A program made the translations under genes and the position numbers. DNA of 64,000 nucleotides from Rahnella laticis. Lineage in GTDB: Bacteria > Pseudomonadota > Gammaproteobacteria > Enterobacterales > Enterobacteriaceae. Below, piece by piece: positions 55,665-64,000 of the stretch. The notes below the pieces were generated by a model. That model was not told the DNA's origin. It did not search any database and was given only the letters and a program-made list of their open reading frames with translations. The stretch lies in NCBI RefSeq assembly GCF_015644585.1, contig NZ_JADOBI010000006.1, positions 124,001 through 188,000 on the forward strand, in the 5' to 3' direction. Each line of letters starts with the position of its first letter. Position 1 is the first letter of the stretch.

Positions 55665-56861
55665 TCAATGACACTTCCCACGATAATCATCGGCCATCGC
55701 CATTCTCAGTAAAAGATCATGACCAATATAATTGCTCCAGTTAAACGTGTTTTGTAATACCACCACGGCATTCTGATGTTTTTTATCAAAACCAATATAA
55801 CTGGAATAACCGCCGATATAGCCGACCTGATAGGTAATCGTCTGATTATTAATATGATCCGTTACCCAGGCAATATTGGCCGCTTCAATATTCCGCTGGA
55901 AATACACTTTTTCCGTGGCGCTGATCGCCAGATTAAGGTCGCCGTTTCGCGAGCCGTTGATATGGGCACGCAAATACTTCAGCAGATCATCCACATTGCT
56001 GTACAGGCTGGCGGCGGCCACCATGTTATTGGAGAAATGCCAGTCAGGCACCACTTCGCCGCGCGGGATAAATTTTGGCTGATCACCCGCATGGCCGATG
56101 GCGCGGTAAGGATAGTCCTTCAGGCGCGTCGCATAAAAACTGGTGTTATCCATCTTCAGCGAACGGAAAATGAAATCATAAGACAGCTGCTGGATGTCTT
56201 CGCCGGTTTTCAGTTTGAGAATGTAGCCCAGCAGCGCGTAGCCTAAATTGGAATACTGCGGCTCGCGCTTTTCAGGCTTTTTAAACCCGGACAGATCGTT
56301 GACGACGGAATCGCTGTCCAGCTCGTGATAGAAGTTGTCGCCGGTGTAGAGATAGCGGAGAAAACTCTCCAGCATATCTTTATTCATGTTTTGTCGCGGC
56401 AGGCCGGACGTGTGCGTCGCCAGCTGCAACAGCGTGATGTTTTTTGCATCCTCGCTCAGCGGGATATTTTTCGGCAGCAAATCAGAAAGTTTATCGTCCC
56501 AGCGCAGCTGGCCTTTATTGACCAGCCCGGCCACCACTTCGCCGGTCACGCCTTTACTGACAGAACCCAGCGCGAACAGGGTTTCCCCGTCAATTTTGTA
56601 GCTGTGGGTGGAATTGGTGTAGCCGTAGCCCCAGGTTCTGGCCTCGCCGTTGTTTCTGATAATGCCTATCGCGAGGCCCGCAGCTTTCTCTTTTTTCTGA
56701 TACTGGCGGACAACGCCATTAACCATCTCATCGAGATCGCCCGAACAGGCCAGCGCCCGCACGGCGTCGGGATGCTCTTTCACCTGCATGTCGGATAACG
56801 TTCCGCAGGATGTCAGAAACAGGGGGAGTAAAATGAAGAAACGGTGAAATCCCCCTGTCAT
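55665..56861 (-). CDS. Serine hydrolase lipoprotein, class C beta-lactamase / AmpH-like family
   Basis: 398 residues. Lipoprotein signal with lipobox FLTSC, Cys19. Family S12 catalytic motifs: Ser100-Val-Ser-Lys103 (GSVSKGV) and Tyr203-Ser-Asn205 (PQYSNLGYALLG); HTSG at 150-153 is also typical. The third (KTG-type) motif is not evident, with GYIGGYSSYIGF near the expected place. Relatives include beta-lactamases, DD-peptidases such as AmpH, and esterases; I cannot pick the substrate. Its start is 4 bases after the yhiN stop, so it is probably co-transcribed with yhiN. Confidence 0.85.
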   Translation of the reverse strand: MTGGFHRFFILLPLFLTSCGTLSDMQVKEHPDAVRALACSGDLDEMVNGVVRQYQKKEKAAGLAIGIIRNNGEARTWGYGYTNSTHSYKIDGETLFALGSVSKGVTGEVVAGLVNKGQLRWDDKLSDLLPKNIPLSEDAKNITLLQLATHTSGLPRQNMNKDMLESFLRYLYTGDNFYHELDSDSVVNDLSGFKKPEKREPQYSNLGYALLGYILKLKTGEDIQQLSYDFIFRSLKMDNTSFYATRLKDYPYRAIGHAGDQPKFIPRGEVVPDWHFSNNMVAAASLYSNVDDLLKYLRAHINGSRNGDLNLAISATEKVYFQRNIEAANIAWVTDHINNQTITYQVGYIGGYSSYIGFDKKHQNAVVVLQNTFNWSNYIGHDLLLRMAMADDYRGKCH

Positions 56862-56865
56862 GTGG

Positions 56866-58074
56866 CTATTTCGCGCCTTTCGGTCGGGAAATCAGATCCT
56901 GCGCGCACGCCCAGGCGGAGCTCCACGCCCACTGGAAATTGTATCCGCCCAGCCAGCCGGTCACGTCCACGACTTCGCCGATAAAATACAGACCCGGCAC
57001 TTTTGCCGCGGCCATGGTTTTGGAGGAAAGTTCGCGCGTATCGACGCCGCCCAGCGTCACTTCCGCCGTGCGGTAACCTTCGGTGCCGTTCGGCTGGACC
57101 TGCCAGTTTTGCAATTGCTCAACCAGTTCGGCCTGCTGCGGCACGTTCAGCTGTTTCAGCGTGACGTCCGGCAGTTGCCCGAGCGTTTGCAGGCATTCCA
57201 CCAGACGCTTCGGCAGCTGCATCGCCAGCGTATTTTTCAGGCTCTGGTTCGGGTGTTCCTGCCGCTGCGCATTGAGAAACGCCGCCAGATCGACATCAGG
57301 AAGTAAGTTAACGCTCACAAACTCGCCAGGCTGCCAGTAGCTGGAAAGTTGCAGAACCGCCGGGCCGGACATCCCGCGATGCGTAAACAAAATGCTTTCG
57401 CGGAACACCGTGCCATCCTGCGCGGTCAGCACAGCGGGCACGGAGACGCCGGAAAGCGTCTGTAAATGGTCGAGCAGCGGCTTGTGCAGCGTAAACGGCA
57501 CCAGACCGGCGCGGGTCGGTAACACTTTCAGGCCAAACTGTTCGGCCAGACGATAACCTAAAGGCGAAGCGCCCAGCCCTGGCATGGAAAGTCCGCCGCT
57601 GGCAATCACAAGTGAGTGAGTACTTACAGTTGAGCCATTCACTTTGATAATAAAGCCATCTTCGGTTTTCTGAACGTCTGAAATCTCGCTGCGCAGACGC
57701 ACATCGACATTCCCCAGTTCACATTCTTTATCCAGCAACGATACAATTTGCGTCGCTGAATCATCGCAGAAAAGCTGGCCGAGCGTTTTCTCGTGCCAGG
57801 CAATGTTATAGCGGTTGACCAGATCGATGAAATCCCACTGGGTGTAACGCGCCAGCGCGGATTTACAGAAATGCGGGTTTTCTGAAAGATAGGCAGCCGG
57901 TTCGGCGTACAGATTGGTGAAGTTGCAGCGACCGCCGCCTGACATCAGAATTTTGCGTCCGGTTTTTTTGCCATTATCCAGCAGCAGAACCCGGCAGCCA
58001 CCCTGTCCGGCCTGCGCTGCACAGAACATGCCTGCCGCACCCGCACCAATGACTACCACATCAACCTGTTCCAC
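56866..58074 (-). CDS. yhiN: FAD-dependent oxidoreductase YhiN (HI0933 family)
   Basis: 402 residues. The FAD-binding GxGxxG is VVVIGAGAAGMFCAAQAG near the start, followed by KTGRKILMSGGGRCNFTN, the hallmark of the HI0933/YhiN family, and the C-terminal FIGEVVDVTGWLGGYNFQWA, which closes the FAD site. The biochemical reaction is not established. It lies divergent from pitA, as in E. coli. Confidence 0.94.
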   Translation of the reverse strand: MEQVDVVVIGAGAAGMFCAAQAGQGGCRVLLLDNGKKTGRKILMSGGGRCNFTNLYAEPAAYLSENPHFCKSALARYTQWDFIDLVNRYNIAWHEKTLGQLFCDDSATQIVSLLDKECELGNVDVRLRSEISDVQKTEDGFIIKVNGSTVSTHSLVIASGGLSMPGLGASPLGYRLAEQFGLKVLPTRAGLVPFTLHKPLLDHLQTLSGVSVPAVLTAQDGTVFRESILFTHRGMSGPAVLQLSSYWQPGEFVSVNLLPDVDLAAFLNAQRQEHPNQSLKNTLAMQLPKRLVECLQTLGQLPDVTLKQLNVPQQAELVEQLQNWQVQPNGTEGYRTAEVTLGGVDTRELSSKTMAAAKVPGLYFIGEVVDVTGWLGGYNFQWAWSSAWACAQDLISRPKGAK

Positions 58075-58255
58075 TTTTGGCCTCTCTTTACGAAAATTTC
58101 AGCTACGTTTTAGACAGGGCTTCCCCCTGTGCCAATGGGCTTTAGCCGCATTGCGACGCGGATTGTAAGGGACAGACGCCCCTTAAACCAGCCGGAGAGG
58201 TGGTTTTCTGAACGTCGTAAGTAAATGTTTCAGCGCCCAAAGGAGGAATAAGATT
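58075..58255. other. yhiN-pitA intergenic region
   Basis: About 180 bases before the candidate leader ORF of pitA. It must hold the divergent promoters of yhiN and pitA; I could not identify them reliably. A strong ribosome site AAAGGAGGAATAAG lies at 58240-58253. Confidence 0.4.
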
Positions 58256-58381
58256 TTGATATATAAAAAATTAATTGAAACAGAGCCAAATATTGAACTG
58301 TTTTTAGTCAAAAAAATGTCATATTTTCCTTTTCCCGTCCCCCTGTTCTCGCAGATAATGCGCGGCGTTCATGACCACTAA
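58256..58381 (+). CDS. Candidate 41-codon leader ORF upstream of pitA
   Basis: TTG start at 58256 placed nine bases after a strong ribosome site (GGAGG within AAAGGAGGAATAAG), then an open frame of 41 codons ([18 protein letters not shown] as its first half, ending RGVHDH) with its TAA at 58379-58381. The pitA ATG follows 14 bases later and has no ribosome site of its own. The arrangement suggests a translated leader to which pitA translation is coupled. No homology is recognised; the non-ATG start and short length keep confidence low. Confidence 0.4.
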   Translation: MIYKKLIETEPNIELFLVKKMSYFPFPVPLFSQIMRGVHDH

Positions 58382-58395
58382 CTGGCGTAACAATT

Positions 58396-59901
58396 ATGCT
58401 GCATCTATTTGCCGGGTTGGATATTCATACCGGTTCGTTATTGATTCTCGCGTTACTGTTTGTTCTGTTCTATGAAGCCATTAACGGTTTCCATGATACG
58501 GCCAACGCAGTAGCAACCGTCATATACACCCGGGCAATGCGTTCGCAATTAGCGGTCGTGATGGCAGGGGTATTTAACTTCTTTGGCGTCCTGCTCGGTG
58601 GTTTGAGCGTGGCCTATGCCATTGTCCATTTGCTCCCAACCGATTTGTTGCTGAATGTAGGTTCCGCGCATGGCCTTGCCATGGTGTTCTCTATGTTACT
58701 GGCGGCGATCATCTGGAACCTCGGCACCTGGTATTTTGGCCTGCCGGCGTCCAGCTCCCATACCCTCATTGGCGCCATTATCGGCGTGGGTTTGACTAAC
58801 GCACTGATGACCCACACGTCGGTGGTTGATGCGTTAAACATCCCGAAAATGATTGGCATTTTTGCCTCACTGATCGTCTCACCGCTGGTCGGGATGATTA
58901 TGGCGGGAACCATGATTTTCCTGCTGCGTCGTTACTGGAGCGGGAATAAAAAACACGCCCGTATCCACCTGACGCCGGCAGAACGTGAAAAGAAAGACGG
59001 CAAGAAGAAGCCGCCATTCTGGACCCGTATTGGCCTTATTCTGTCCGCAATCGGCGTGAGTTTCTCTCACGGTGCGAACGACGGTCAGAAAGGTATCGGC
59101 CTGATCATGCTGGTGTTGATTGGCGTGGCTCCGGCAGGTTTCGTGGTGAACATGAGCGCGACCGGTTACGACATTGCCCGTACCCGCGACGCCGTGACGC
59201 ACCTCGGTCAGTATTATTCTCAGCATGTTGATGCGGTGCCGCACGTTGTGGCACAGACGCCTCTGGTGCCTGCACCGGACGTCAATATCGCGCCAGCCGA
59301 TGAGACAAAAGTGTTCCATTGCGACAGCAGCCACGCGCTTGATGCGATTGGCCGTGCGCAGACACTGCTGACGAATCTTCAGTCTTACAGCGATCTGGCA
59401 CCGGAAGAACGCAGCCACATGCGCCGTCTGCTGATGTGTGTTTCTGATACTGCCGATAAAGTCGCTAAGCTGCCGGAAACCTCCGCGGCGGATAAACGCT
59501 TCTTAGGCGAGCTGAAAACCGACATTCTGCAAACTGTCGAATATGCTCCTATCTGGATCATCATCGCGGTCGCACTGGCGCTTGCGCTGGGCACCATGAT
59601 TGGCTGGAAGCGCGTTGCGACCACCATCGGTGAGAAGATTGGTAAGAAAGGCATGACCTACGCTCAGGGCCTGTCTGCGCAGATGACGGCAGCGGTATCT
59701 ATCGGTGTGGCCAGTTACACCGGTATGCCGGTTTCCACCACGCACGTGTTGTCCTCTGCGGTTGCAGGCACCATGATTGTGGATGGCGGCGGTGTTCAGT
59801 CTAAAACCGTGAAAAACATCGCGATGGCGTGGATTTTAACCCTGCCAGTGTCGATTGTTCTTTCCGGCGTGCTGTACTGGATTGCACTGAAGCTTATCTG
59901 A
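58396..59901 (+). CDS. pitA: Low-affinity inorganic phosphate/metal symporter PitA
   Basis: 501 residues (499 in E. coli), PiT/PHO-4 family inner membrane protein with ~10 membrane segments and a central hydrophilic loop. The duplicated PD001131-type signatures are seen as [20 protein letters not shown] near the N-terminus and [20 protein letters not shown] in the second half. It imports phosphate complexed with divalent metal ions, driven by protons. Lacks an obvious ribosome site at the ATG (AACAATTATG). Neighbours uspB and uspA match E. coli order. Confidence 0.96.
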   Translation: MLHLFAGLDIHTGSLLILALLFVLFYEAINGFHDTANAVATVIYTRAMRSQLAVVMAGVFNFFGVLLGGLSVAYAIVHLLPTDLLLNVGSAHGLAMVFSMLLAAIIWNLGTWYFGLPASSSHTLIGAIIGVGLTNALMTHTSVVDALNIPKMIGIFASLIVSPLVGMIMAGTMIFLLRRYWSGNKKHARIHLTPAEREKKDGKKKPPFWTRIGLILSAIGVSFSHGANDGQKGIGLIMLVLIGVAPAGFVVNMSATGYDIARTRDAVTHLGQYYSQHVDAVPHVVAQTPLVPAPDVNIAPADETKVFHCDSSHALDAIGRAQTLLTNLQSYSDLAPEERSHMRRLLMCVSDTADKVAKLPETSAADKRFLGELKTDILQTVEYAPIWIIIAVALALALGTMIGWKRVATTIGEKIGKKGMTYAQGLSAQMTAAVSIGVASYTGMPVSTTHVLSSAVAGTMIVDGGGVQSKTVKNIAMAWILTLPVSIVLSGVLYWIALKLI

Positions 59902-59928
59902 TAAACCTGCGTGCTCAGGCACGGAGGT

Positions 59929-59968
59929 AAAAAAGGCGGCCTTGTTCTCAGAACAGGTCGCCTTTTTT
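59929..59968. terminator. Bidirectional terminator between pitA and uspB
   Basis: Arms AAAAAAGGCGGCCTTGTTCT and AGAACAGGTCGCCTTTTTTT pair with small mismatches; T tracts on both strands. Confidence 0.85.
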
Positions 59969-60010
59969 TATTCCCTTTTTCACACATTCCTCACAACGAC
60001 TTTAGGCGTG

Positions 60011-60346
60011 TCAGTACCAGATCAACATGGCCAGCATACTGATAAGAATCAGTCCAACCAGACATGTCGTCAGGACAAACTGGCCGCGTACTCTTTCACA
60101 CCGGCGAATAAACTCAGGGTCGTGATGTTCAACATAGCGCTGAGCATAAATATAGCGAACCAGTCTTATCTGCTTGCTGGGCTGGCCGTGGGAAGTAAAG
60201 AATCCCCCGCCGTCCACGTACTGATAAAGCAACGGATCACAGCCCCGCAGCACCACCAGCAACGCGCGCAAAGACGAGTAATAACGCAGCATATTCACCA
60301 CACACACAAAACATAAAGCCCAAAACAGCGCAACGGGACTGATCAT
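60011..60346 (-). CDS. uspB: Universal stress protein B UspB
   Basis: 111 residues. Two membrane segments, one near the N-terminus ([18 protein letters not shown]) and one at the C-terminus ([20 protein letters not shown]), flanking a basic cytoplasmic or periplasmic loop. In E. coli UspB is RpoS-dependent, made in stationary phase and needed for ethanol resistance. Ribosome site GAGGGGG precedes the ATG. Divergent from uspA. Confidence 0.95.
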   Translation of the reverse strand: MISPVALFWALCFVCVVNMLRYYSSLRALLVVLRGCDPLLYQYVDGGGFFTSHGQPSKQIRLVRYIYAQRYVEHHDPEFIRRCERVRGQFVLTTCLVGLILISMLAMLIWY

Positions 60347-60683
60347 GATTCCCCCTCAAGGCGAACTGACACCGCGCAATGCCGCTCAAAATCTGCCGCA
60401 CACCCGACGTTTCGCCCTGCCTTTCCGCGATTTCACACCCCCGGGCAACCTTCGCCCGCCCTCTTTTCTTATCACAGAAGAATGCTAAAGCAGGAGAAGC
60501 CTGCATTATTGAGTGTAGGAAACGAATCTGTAAGTGTTCATATTATTTGTATCTATAGATTGTCAGATTAGGAAATGGGATCTGTATGCTTGATTTCTTT
60601 AACCATTTTGGGGCTATACTGATCTCATGAGATTCGCATGATGCTGATATTGCTATTAACCGACTTATGGAAGGAGTTTCCCT
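60347..60683. promoter_or_regulatory. uspB-uspA divergent promoter region
   Basis: 337 bases. On the uspA side a TATACT box lies at 60615-60620, a candidate -10 for uspA about 64 bases before its start codon. I could not fix a -35 box. No gene is visible in the gap. Confidence 0.4.
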
Positions 60684-61124
60684 ATGGCTTACAAACACAT
60701 CCTTATCGCTGTAGACCTGTCACCGGAGAGCAAGGTTCTGGTCGAGAAAGCCGTTTCCATGGCGCGCCCGTACAACGCCAAAGTGTCTCTGATCCACGTT
60801 GATGTGAATTATTCAGACCTCTACACCGGCCTGATTGACGTGAACCTGGGCGACATGCAGAAACGCATTTCCGAAGAAACGCACCACGCGCTGAACGAGC
60901 TTTCGCAAAACGCCGGTTACCCAATTTCAGAAACCCTGAGCGGCAGCGGTGATTTAGCCCAGGTACTGGTCGATGCCATCAACAAATACGGCGTAGATCT
61001 CGTGCTGTGTGGTCATCACCAGGATTTCTGGAGCAAGCTGATGTCCTCAGCACGCCAGTTGATCAACACCGTCCATATCGACATGCTGATCGTGCCATTG
61101 CGTGACGAGGAAGAAGAAGCGTAA
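60684..61124 (+). CDS. uspA: Universal stress protein A UspA
   Basis: 146 residues, single Usp domain. The N-terminal strand [15 protein letters not shown] and the C-terminal [19 protein letters not shown] are family blocks. Like E. coli UspA it lacks the G-2x-G-9x-G ATP-binding motif of the MJ0577-type proteins. It is a cytoplasmic dimer induced by growth arrest and many stresses. Good ribosome site (GGAAGGAG). Confidence 0.97.
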   Translation: MAYKHILIAVDLSPESKVLVEKAVSMARPYNAKVSLIHVDVNYSDLYTGLIDVNLGDMQKRISEETHHALNELSQNAGYPISETLSGSGDLAQVLVDAINKYGVDLVLCGHHQDFWSKLMSSARQLINTVHIDMLIVPLRDEEEEA

Positions 61125-61149
61125 GACGTGATGTCTGCGCTTTAATGAG

Positions 61150-61179
61150 AAAGAGGTGCCAGCGGCACCTCTTTTTTTT
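61150..61179 (+). terminator. Terminator after uspA
   Basis: Perfect stem AAAGAGGTGCC/GGCACCTCTTT with loop AGC, followed by TTTTTA. It lies 25 bases after the uspA stop and may also act for rsmJ on the other strand, where the T tract is weaker. Confidence 0.88.
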
Positions 61180-61187
61180 ATGGGGAT

Positions 61188-61934
61188 TTACAGCGGCGTA
61201 TAAATATCAAACCGGTGGCTTTTGGTGACGACCGCAGCCTGCGCGGCGATATCCGCCATCGGGGGCGCATAGTCAGGGCGTTTCACCACAATGCGTTTGG
61301 TCGCTAACCGGCGCGCCGGTTCCAGCAGGCCGTCGGCATCTTCGTCCGGGCCAACCAGCCCCTGAAACACGCGCATCTCTTTCTTCACCAGCGCACTTTT
61401 CTGTTTATGCGGATACATCGGGTCGAGATACACCACTTCCGGTTTTGGCGAAAGCTCAGAGAGCGCCGTCAGGCTCGAAGCGTGCAGCAGCGTCATGCGT
61501 TCACGCAACCACGGGCCGATTTCTGCATCGCGATAGCCACGCGCCAGCCCGTCGTCGAGCAAAGCCGCCACCACCGGATTGCGTTCCAGCATCCGCACTT
61601 TGCAACCCAGGGACGCCAGCACAAACGCGTCACGGCCCAGACCGGCGGTGGCATCGACGACATCCGGCAGATAACTGCCTTTGATACCGACCGCTTTTGC
61701 TACCGCTTCACCGCGCCCGCCGCCGAATTTACGGCGATGCGCCATCGTGCCACCGACGAAATCGACAAAAATGGCACCGAGTTTTGGCTCATCGCGTTTG
61801 CGTAATTCCAGACGCTCAGGCGTCAGCACCAGCGCCATCACGGCGTCCGGATCAGACGTCAGATTCCAGCGCTGCGCCAGAACAGATAAGGCGCCTTCAT
61901 CGGCGCCTTCTTCACAGAGTAAACACACACTCAC
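61188..61934 (-). CDS. rsmJ: 16S rRNA (guanine1516-N2)-methyltransferase RsmJ
   Basis: 248 residues (250 in E. coli; formerly yhiQ). The S-adenosylmethionine site is [20 protein letters not shown], with the catalytic block [40 protein letters not shown] is a further family block. It methylates G1516 of 16S rRNA. It starts 9 bases after the prlC stop, so the two are probably one transcript, as in E. coli. Confidence 0.97.
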   Translation of the reverse strand: MSVCLLCEEGADEGALSVLAQRWNLTSDPDAVMALVLTPERLELRKRDEPKLGAIFVDFVGGTMAHRRKFGGGRGEAVAKAVGIKGSYLPDVVDATAGLGRDAFVLASLGCKVRMLERNPVVAALLDDGLARGYRDAEIGPWLRERMTLLHASSLTALSELSPKPEVVYLDPMYPHKQKSALVKKEMRVFQGLVGPDEDADGLLEPARRLATKRIVVKRPDYAPPMADIAAQAAVVTKSHRFDIYTPL

Positions 61935-61943
61935 AGGCAGAAA

Positions 61944-64000
61944 TTATCCTTTGATACCGTAATGGCGCAGCATAGCATCCAGCTGCGGCTCACGCCCGCG
62001 GAAGCGTTTGAACAACTCCATCGGCTCTTCGGAACCGCCGCGCGACAGAATATTGTCGAGGAACGACTGCCCAGTTTCGCGGTTGAAAATCCCCTCTTCC
62101 TCGAAGCGGGAATACGCATCAGCAGACAGCACTTCCGCCCACAGATAGCTGTAGTAACCGGCCGCATAACCGCCTGCGAAAATATGGCTGAACGCGTGCG
62201 GGAAACGGCCCCAGCTTGGTGACGGCACAACCGCAACCTGCTTCTTGATTTCTGCCAGCGTTTGCAAAATCTGCGCGCCTTTCGCCGGGTCATATTCCGC
62301 ATGCATACGGAAATCGAACAGGCCGAATTCAAGCTGACGCAGAATAAACAGCGCCGCCTGATAGTTTTTCGCGGCCAGCATTTTATCCAGCATCTCTTTC
62401 GGCAGCGGTTCGCCGGTTTCGAAATGCCCGGAGATGAACGCCAGCGCGTCCGGCTCCCAGCACCAGTTTTCCATAAACTGGCTTGGCAGTTCGACAGCAT
62501 CCCACGGCACACCGGCGATCCCGGCAACTCCCGGGGTGTCGATGCGGGTCAGCATATGATGCAAACCGTGGCCGAATTCGTGGAACAGCGTGGTGACTTC
62601 GTTGTGCGTAAACAGCGCCGGTTTATTGCCGACCGGGCCGTTGAAGTTACAGGTCAGATACGCGACCGGCTTTTGCAGTTCGCCGTCAGCTTTACGCATG
62701 CTGCCGACGTAATCGTTCATCCAGGCTCCGCCACGCTTGTGTTCGCGGGCGTACAGGTCAAGATAGAAACTGCCGCGCAGATCGCCGGATTCATCGAACA
62801 AATCGAAGAAGCGTACGTCTTTGTGCCAGGTTTCCACGTCTTTGCGTTCTTTGGCGGTGATACCGTAAATGCGTTTCACCACTTCGAACAGCCCTTCCAG
62901 CGCGCGCTGTTCAGGGAAATACGGACGCAGTTGCTCGTCATTGATGGAGAACAGATGCTGTTTCTGTTTTTCGCCGTAGAACGGCAAATCCCAGGCTTCC
63001 ATTTCGTCCACGCCAAAATGTTCTTTGGCGAAAGCGCGAAGCTGCGCCAGCTCACGTTCGCCTTGCGGGCGGGCACGCGTCGCCAGACCGCTCAGGAAAT
63101 CAATCACCTGTTTCGGGCTTTCGGCCATTTTGGTGGCCAGCGACATATCAGCGTAGGAATCAAAGCCCAGCAGTTGCGCCAGTTCGTGACGCAGCGACAG
63201 AATTTCTGCCATCACTTCGCTGTTGTCCCACTTACCGGCATTCGGGCCCTGATCGGACGCACGGGTGCCGAACGCGCGGTACATTTCCTCACGCAGCGCG
63301 CGGTTTTCACCGTAGGTAATCACCGGCAGATAGCTCGGGATATCCAGCGTCAGCAGCCAGCCTTCCTGTTCTTTCGATTCGGCCAGCGCTTTCGCCGCCG
63401 CCAGCGCGCTTTCCGGCAGGCCTTTCAGCTCGGCCTCGTCGGTGATCAGCTTGCTCCAGCCCATCGTGGCGTCGAGCACGTTGTTGCTGTACGTCGAACC
63501 CAGCTCAGACAGACGCGCGGAAATTTCGCCGTAACGTTTTTGTTCTTCGACCGGCAAACCAATGCCGGATAACTCGAAATCACGCAGCGCGTTATCAATC
63601 GCTTTTTTCTGCGCAACTGACAGCGTTGTGAAATGCTCGCTGTCTTTTAAATCGCGGTAAGCCTGATACAAACCGGCGTGCTGCCCGGTCCAGGTGCTGA
63701 ATTCAGATAAAATTGGCAGACATTGCTCGTACGCTTCACGCAGTTCCGGGCTGTTTTTGACGGCGTTCAGATGGCCGACCGGCGACCAGATACGGCTCAG
63801 ACGATCGTCGCTTTCCGCCAGCGGCTGGCACAGATTTTCCCAGGTGTAAGGCGCGCCTTGTGCGACCACGCGTTCAATCGTCTGGCGGCTTTCTTCGATC
63901 GCAGATTGCATCGCAGGGACGATTTGTTCAGGTTGGATCGCAGAGAAAGGCGGCAGGGAGAACGGTTTTAAGAGCGGATTGTTCGACGCGTTTTGCTGTT
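61944..64000 (-). CDS. prlC: Oligopeptidase A PrlC, 5' end beyond the window
   Basis: M3-family zinc metallopeptidase that degrades short peptides, including cleaved signal peptides, in the cytoplasm. The zinc motif FHEFGHGLHHML and the block SQFMENWCWEPDALAFISGH are clear. The frame does not start at the ATG near 63911: it stays open to the window edge, and the upstream residues (NNPLLKPFSLPPFSAIQPEQ) align with the N-terminus of E. coli PrlC (MTNPLLTPFELPPFS). So at least 685 codons are present and the start codon lies just outside. The C-terminus ends LRHYGIKG as in relatives. Confidence 0.96.
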   Translation of the reverse strand, partial: QQNASNNPLLKPFSLPPFSAIQPEQIVPAMQSAIEESRQTIERVVAQGAPYTWENLCQPLAESDDRLSRIWSPVGHLNAVKNSPELREAYEQCLPILSEFSTWTGQHAGLYQAYRDLKDSEHFTTLSVAQKKAIDNALRDFELSGIGLPVEEQKRYGEISARLSELGSTYSNNVLDATMGWSKLITDEAELKGLPESALAAAKALAESKEQEGWLLTLDIPSYLPVITYGENRALREEMYRAFGTRASDQGPNAGKWDNSEVMAEILSLRHELAQLLGFDSYADMSLATKMAESPKQVIDFLSGLATRARPQGERELAQLRAFAKEHFGVDEMEAWDLPFYGEKQKQHLFSINDEQLRPYFPEQRALEGLFEVVKRIYGITAKERKDVETWHKDVRFFDLFDESGDLRGSFYLDLYAREHKRGGAWMNDYVGSMRKADGELQKPVAYLTCNFNGPVGNKPALFTHNEVTTLFHEFGHGLHHMLTRIDTPGVAGIAGVPWDAVELPSQFMENWCWEPDALAFISGHFETGEPLPKEMLDKMLAAKNYQAALFILRQLEFGLFDFRMHAEYDPAKGAQILQTLAEIKKQVAVVPSPSWGRFPHAFSHIFAGGYAAGYYSYLWAEVLSADAYSRFEEEGIFNRETGQSFLDNILSRGGSEEPMELFKRFRGREPQLDAMLRHYGIKG

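Noticed and set aside
62262-63572. 436-codon open frame on the plus strand inside prlC
   Set aside because: Long but fully antisense to prlC; translated sequence has no recognisable motif, consistent with a shadow frame.

Overview
The window is chromosomal DNA of an enterobacterium. Gene content, order and protein similarity (bioH-gntX-nfuA, malQ-malP, glpE/G/R/D, glgBXCAP, asd-yhgN, gnt genes, yhhW-ryhB-yhhY-yhhS, yhiN-pitA-uspB-uspA-rsmJ-prlC) correspond to the 75-78 min part of the E. coli map, but with many insertions and rearrangements. A malonate decarboxylase operon, a fused ornithine-lipid synthase and an invasin-like locus point to the Yersiniaceae side of Enterobacterales (Rahnella/Serratia-like). 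The genus is my inference.

Layout. 1-1829: start of a malonate decarboxylase operon leaving to the left (mdcA, partial mdcB). 2.1-4.9 kb: a small secreted DUF1471 protein, bioH, gntX and nfuA, the last with a clear IscR-type site. 5-9.5 kb: malPQ. 9.85-16.65 kb: a complete L-ascorbate PTS and catabolic locus (ulaABCDEF, divergent ulaG-ulaR) lying where malT and rtc genes sit in E. coli. 16.7-23.8 kb: glpE, glpG, glpR and glpD, with a Cys/Met-metabolism PLP enzyme and a HipBA-type toxin-antitoxin pair inserted between glpE and glpG. 23.8-33.3 kb: the glycogen operon glgBXCAP. 33.7-36.4 kb: asd, yhgN and a HigBA-type toxin-antitoxin pair. 36.5-39.7 kb: a gluconate module (gntT, divergent gntK, gntR). 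39.8-43.8 kb: a beta-glucoside PTS operon with its own LacI-type regulator. 44-47 kb: yhhW, the iron-responsive sRNA RyhB, an ERIC element, yhhY and yhhS. 47.4-52.5 kb: the most interesting segment, an inverse autotransporter followed by two small exported proteins that share domains with it and with each other (ZirTSU/SinHI-like), and a convergent IprA-like regulator. 52.6-55.4 kb: a bifunctional OlsF-type ornithine lipid synthase and an FkpA-like protein with a degenerate isomerase domain. 55.7-64 kb: a serine-hydrolase lipoprotein, yhiN, pitA, uspB, uspA, rsmJ and prlC, which is cut by the window end.

How it fits together. Much of the window is carbon metabolism under cAMP-CRP and local repressors: malonate, maltodextrin, ascorbate, glycerol-3-phosphate, glycogen, gluconate and beta-glucosides. 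The accessory pieces (two toxin-antitoxin pairs, the PLP enzyme, the adhesin/secretion locus) are set between conserved blocks. Three copies of a GC-rich palindromic intergenic repeat occur; one runs into malQ and supplies the last codons of its reading frame. No rRNA, tRNA, CRISPR array or transposase was seen.
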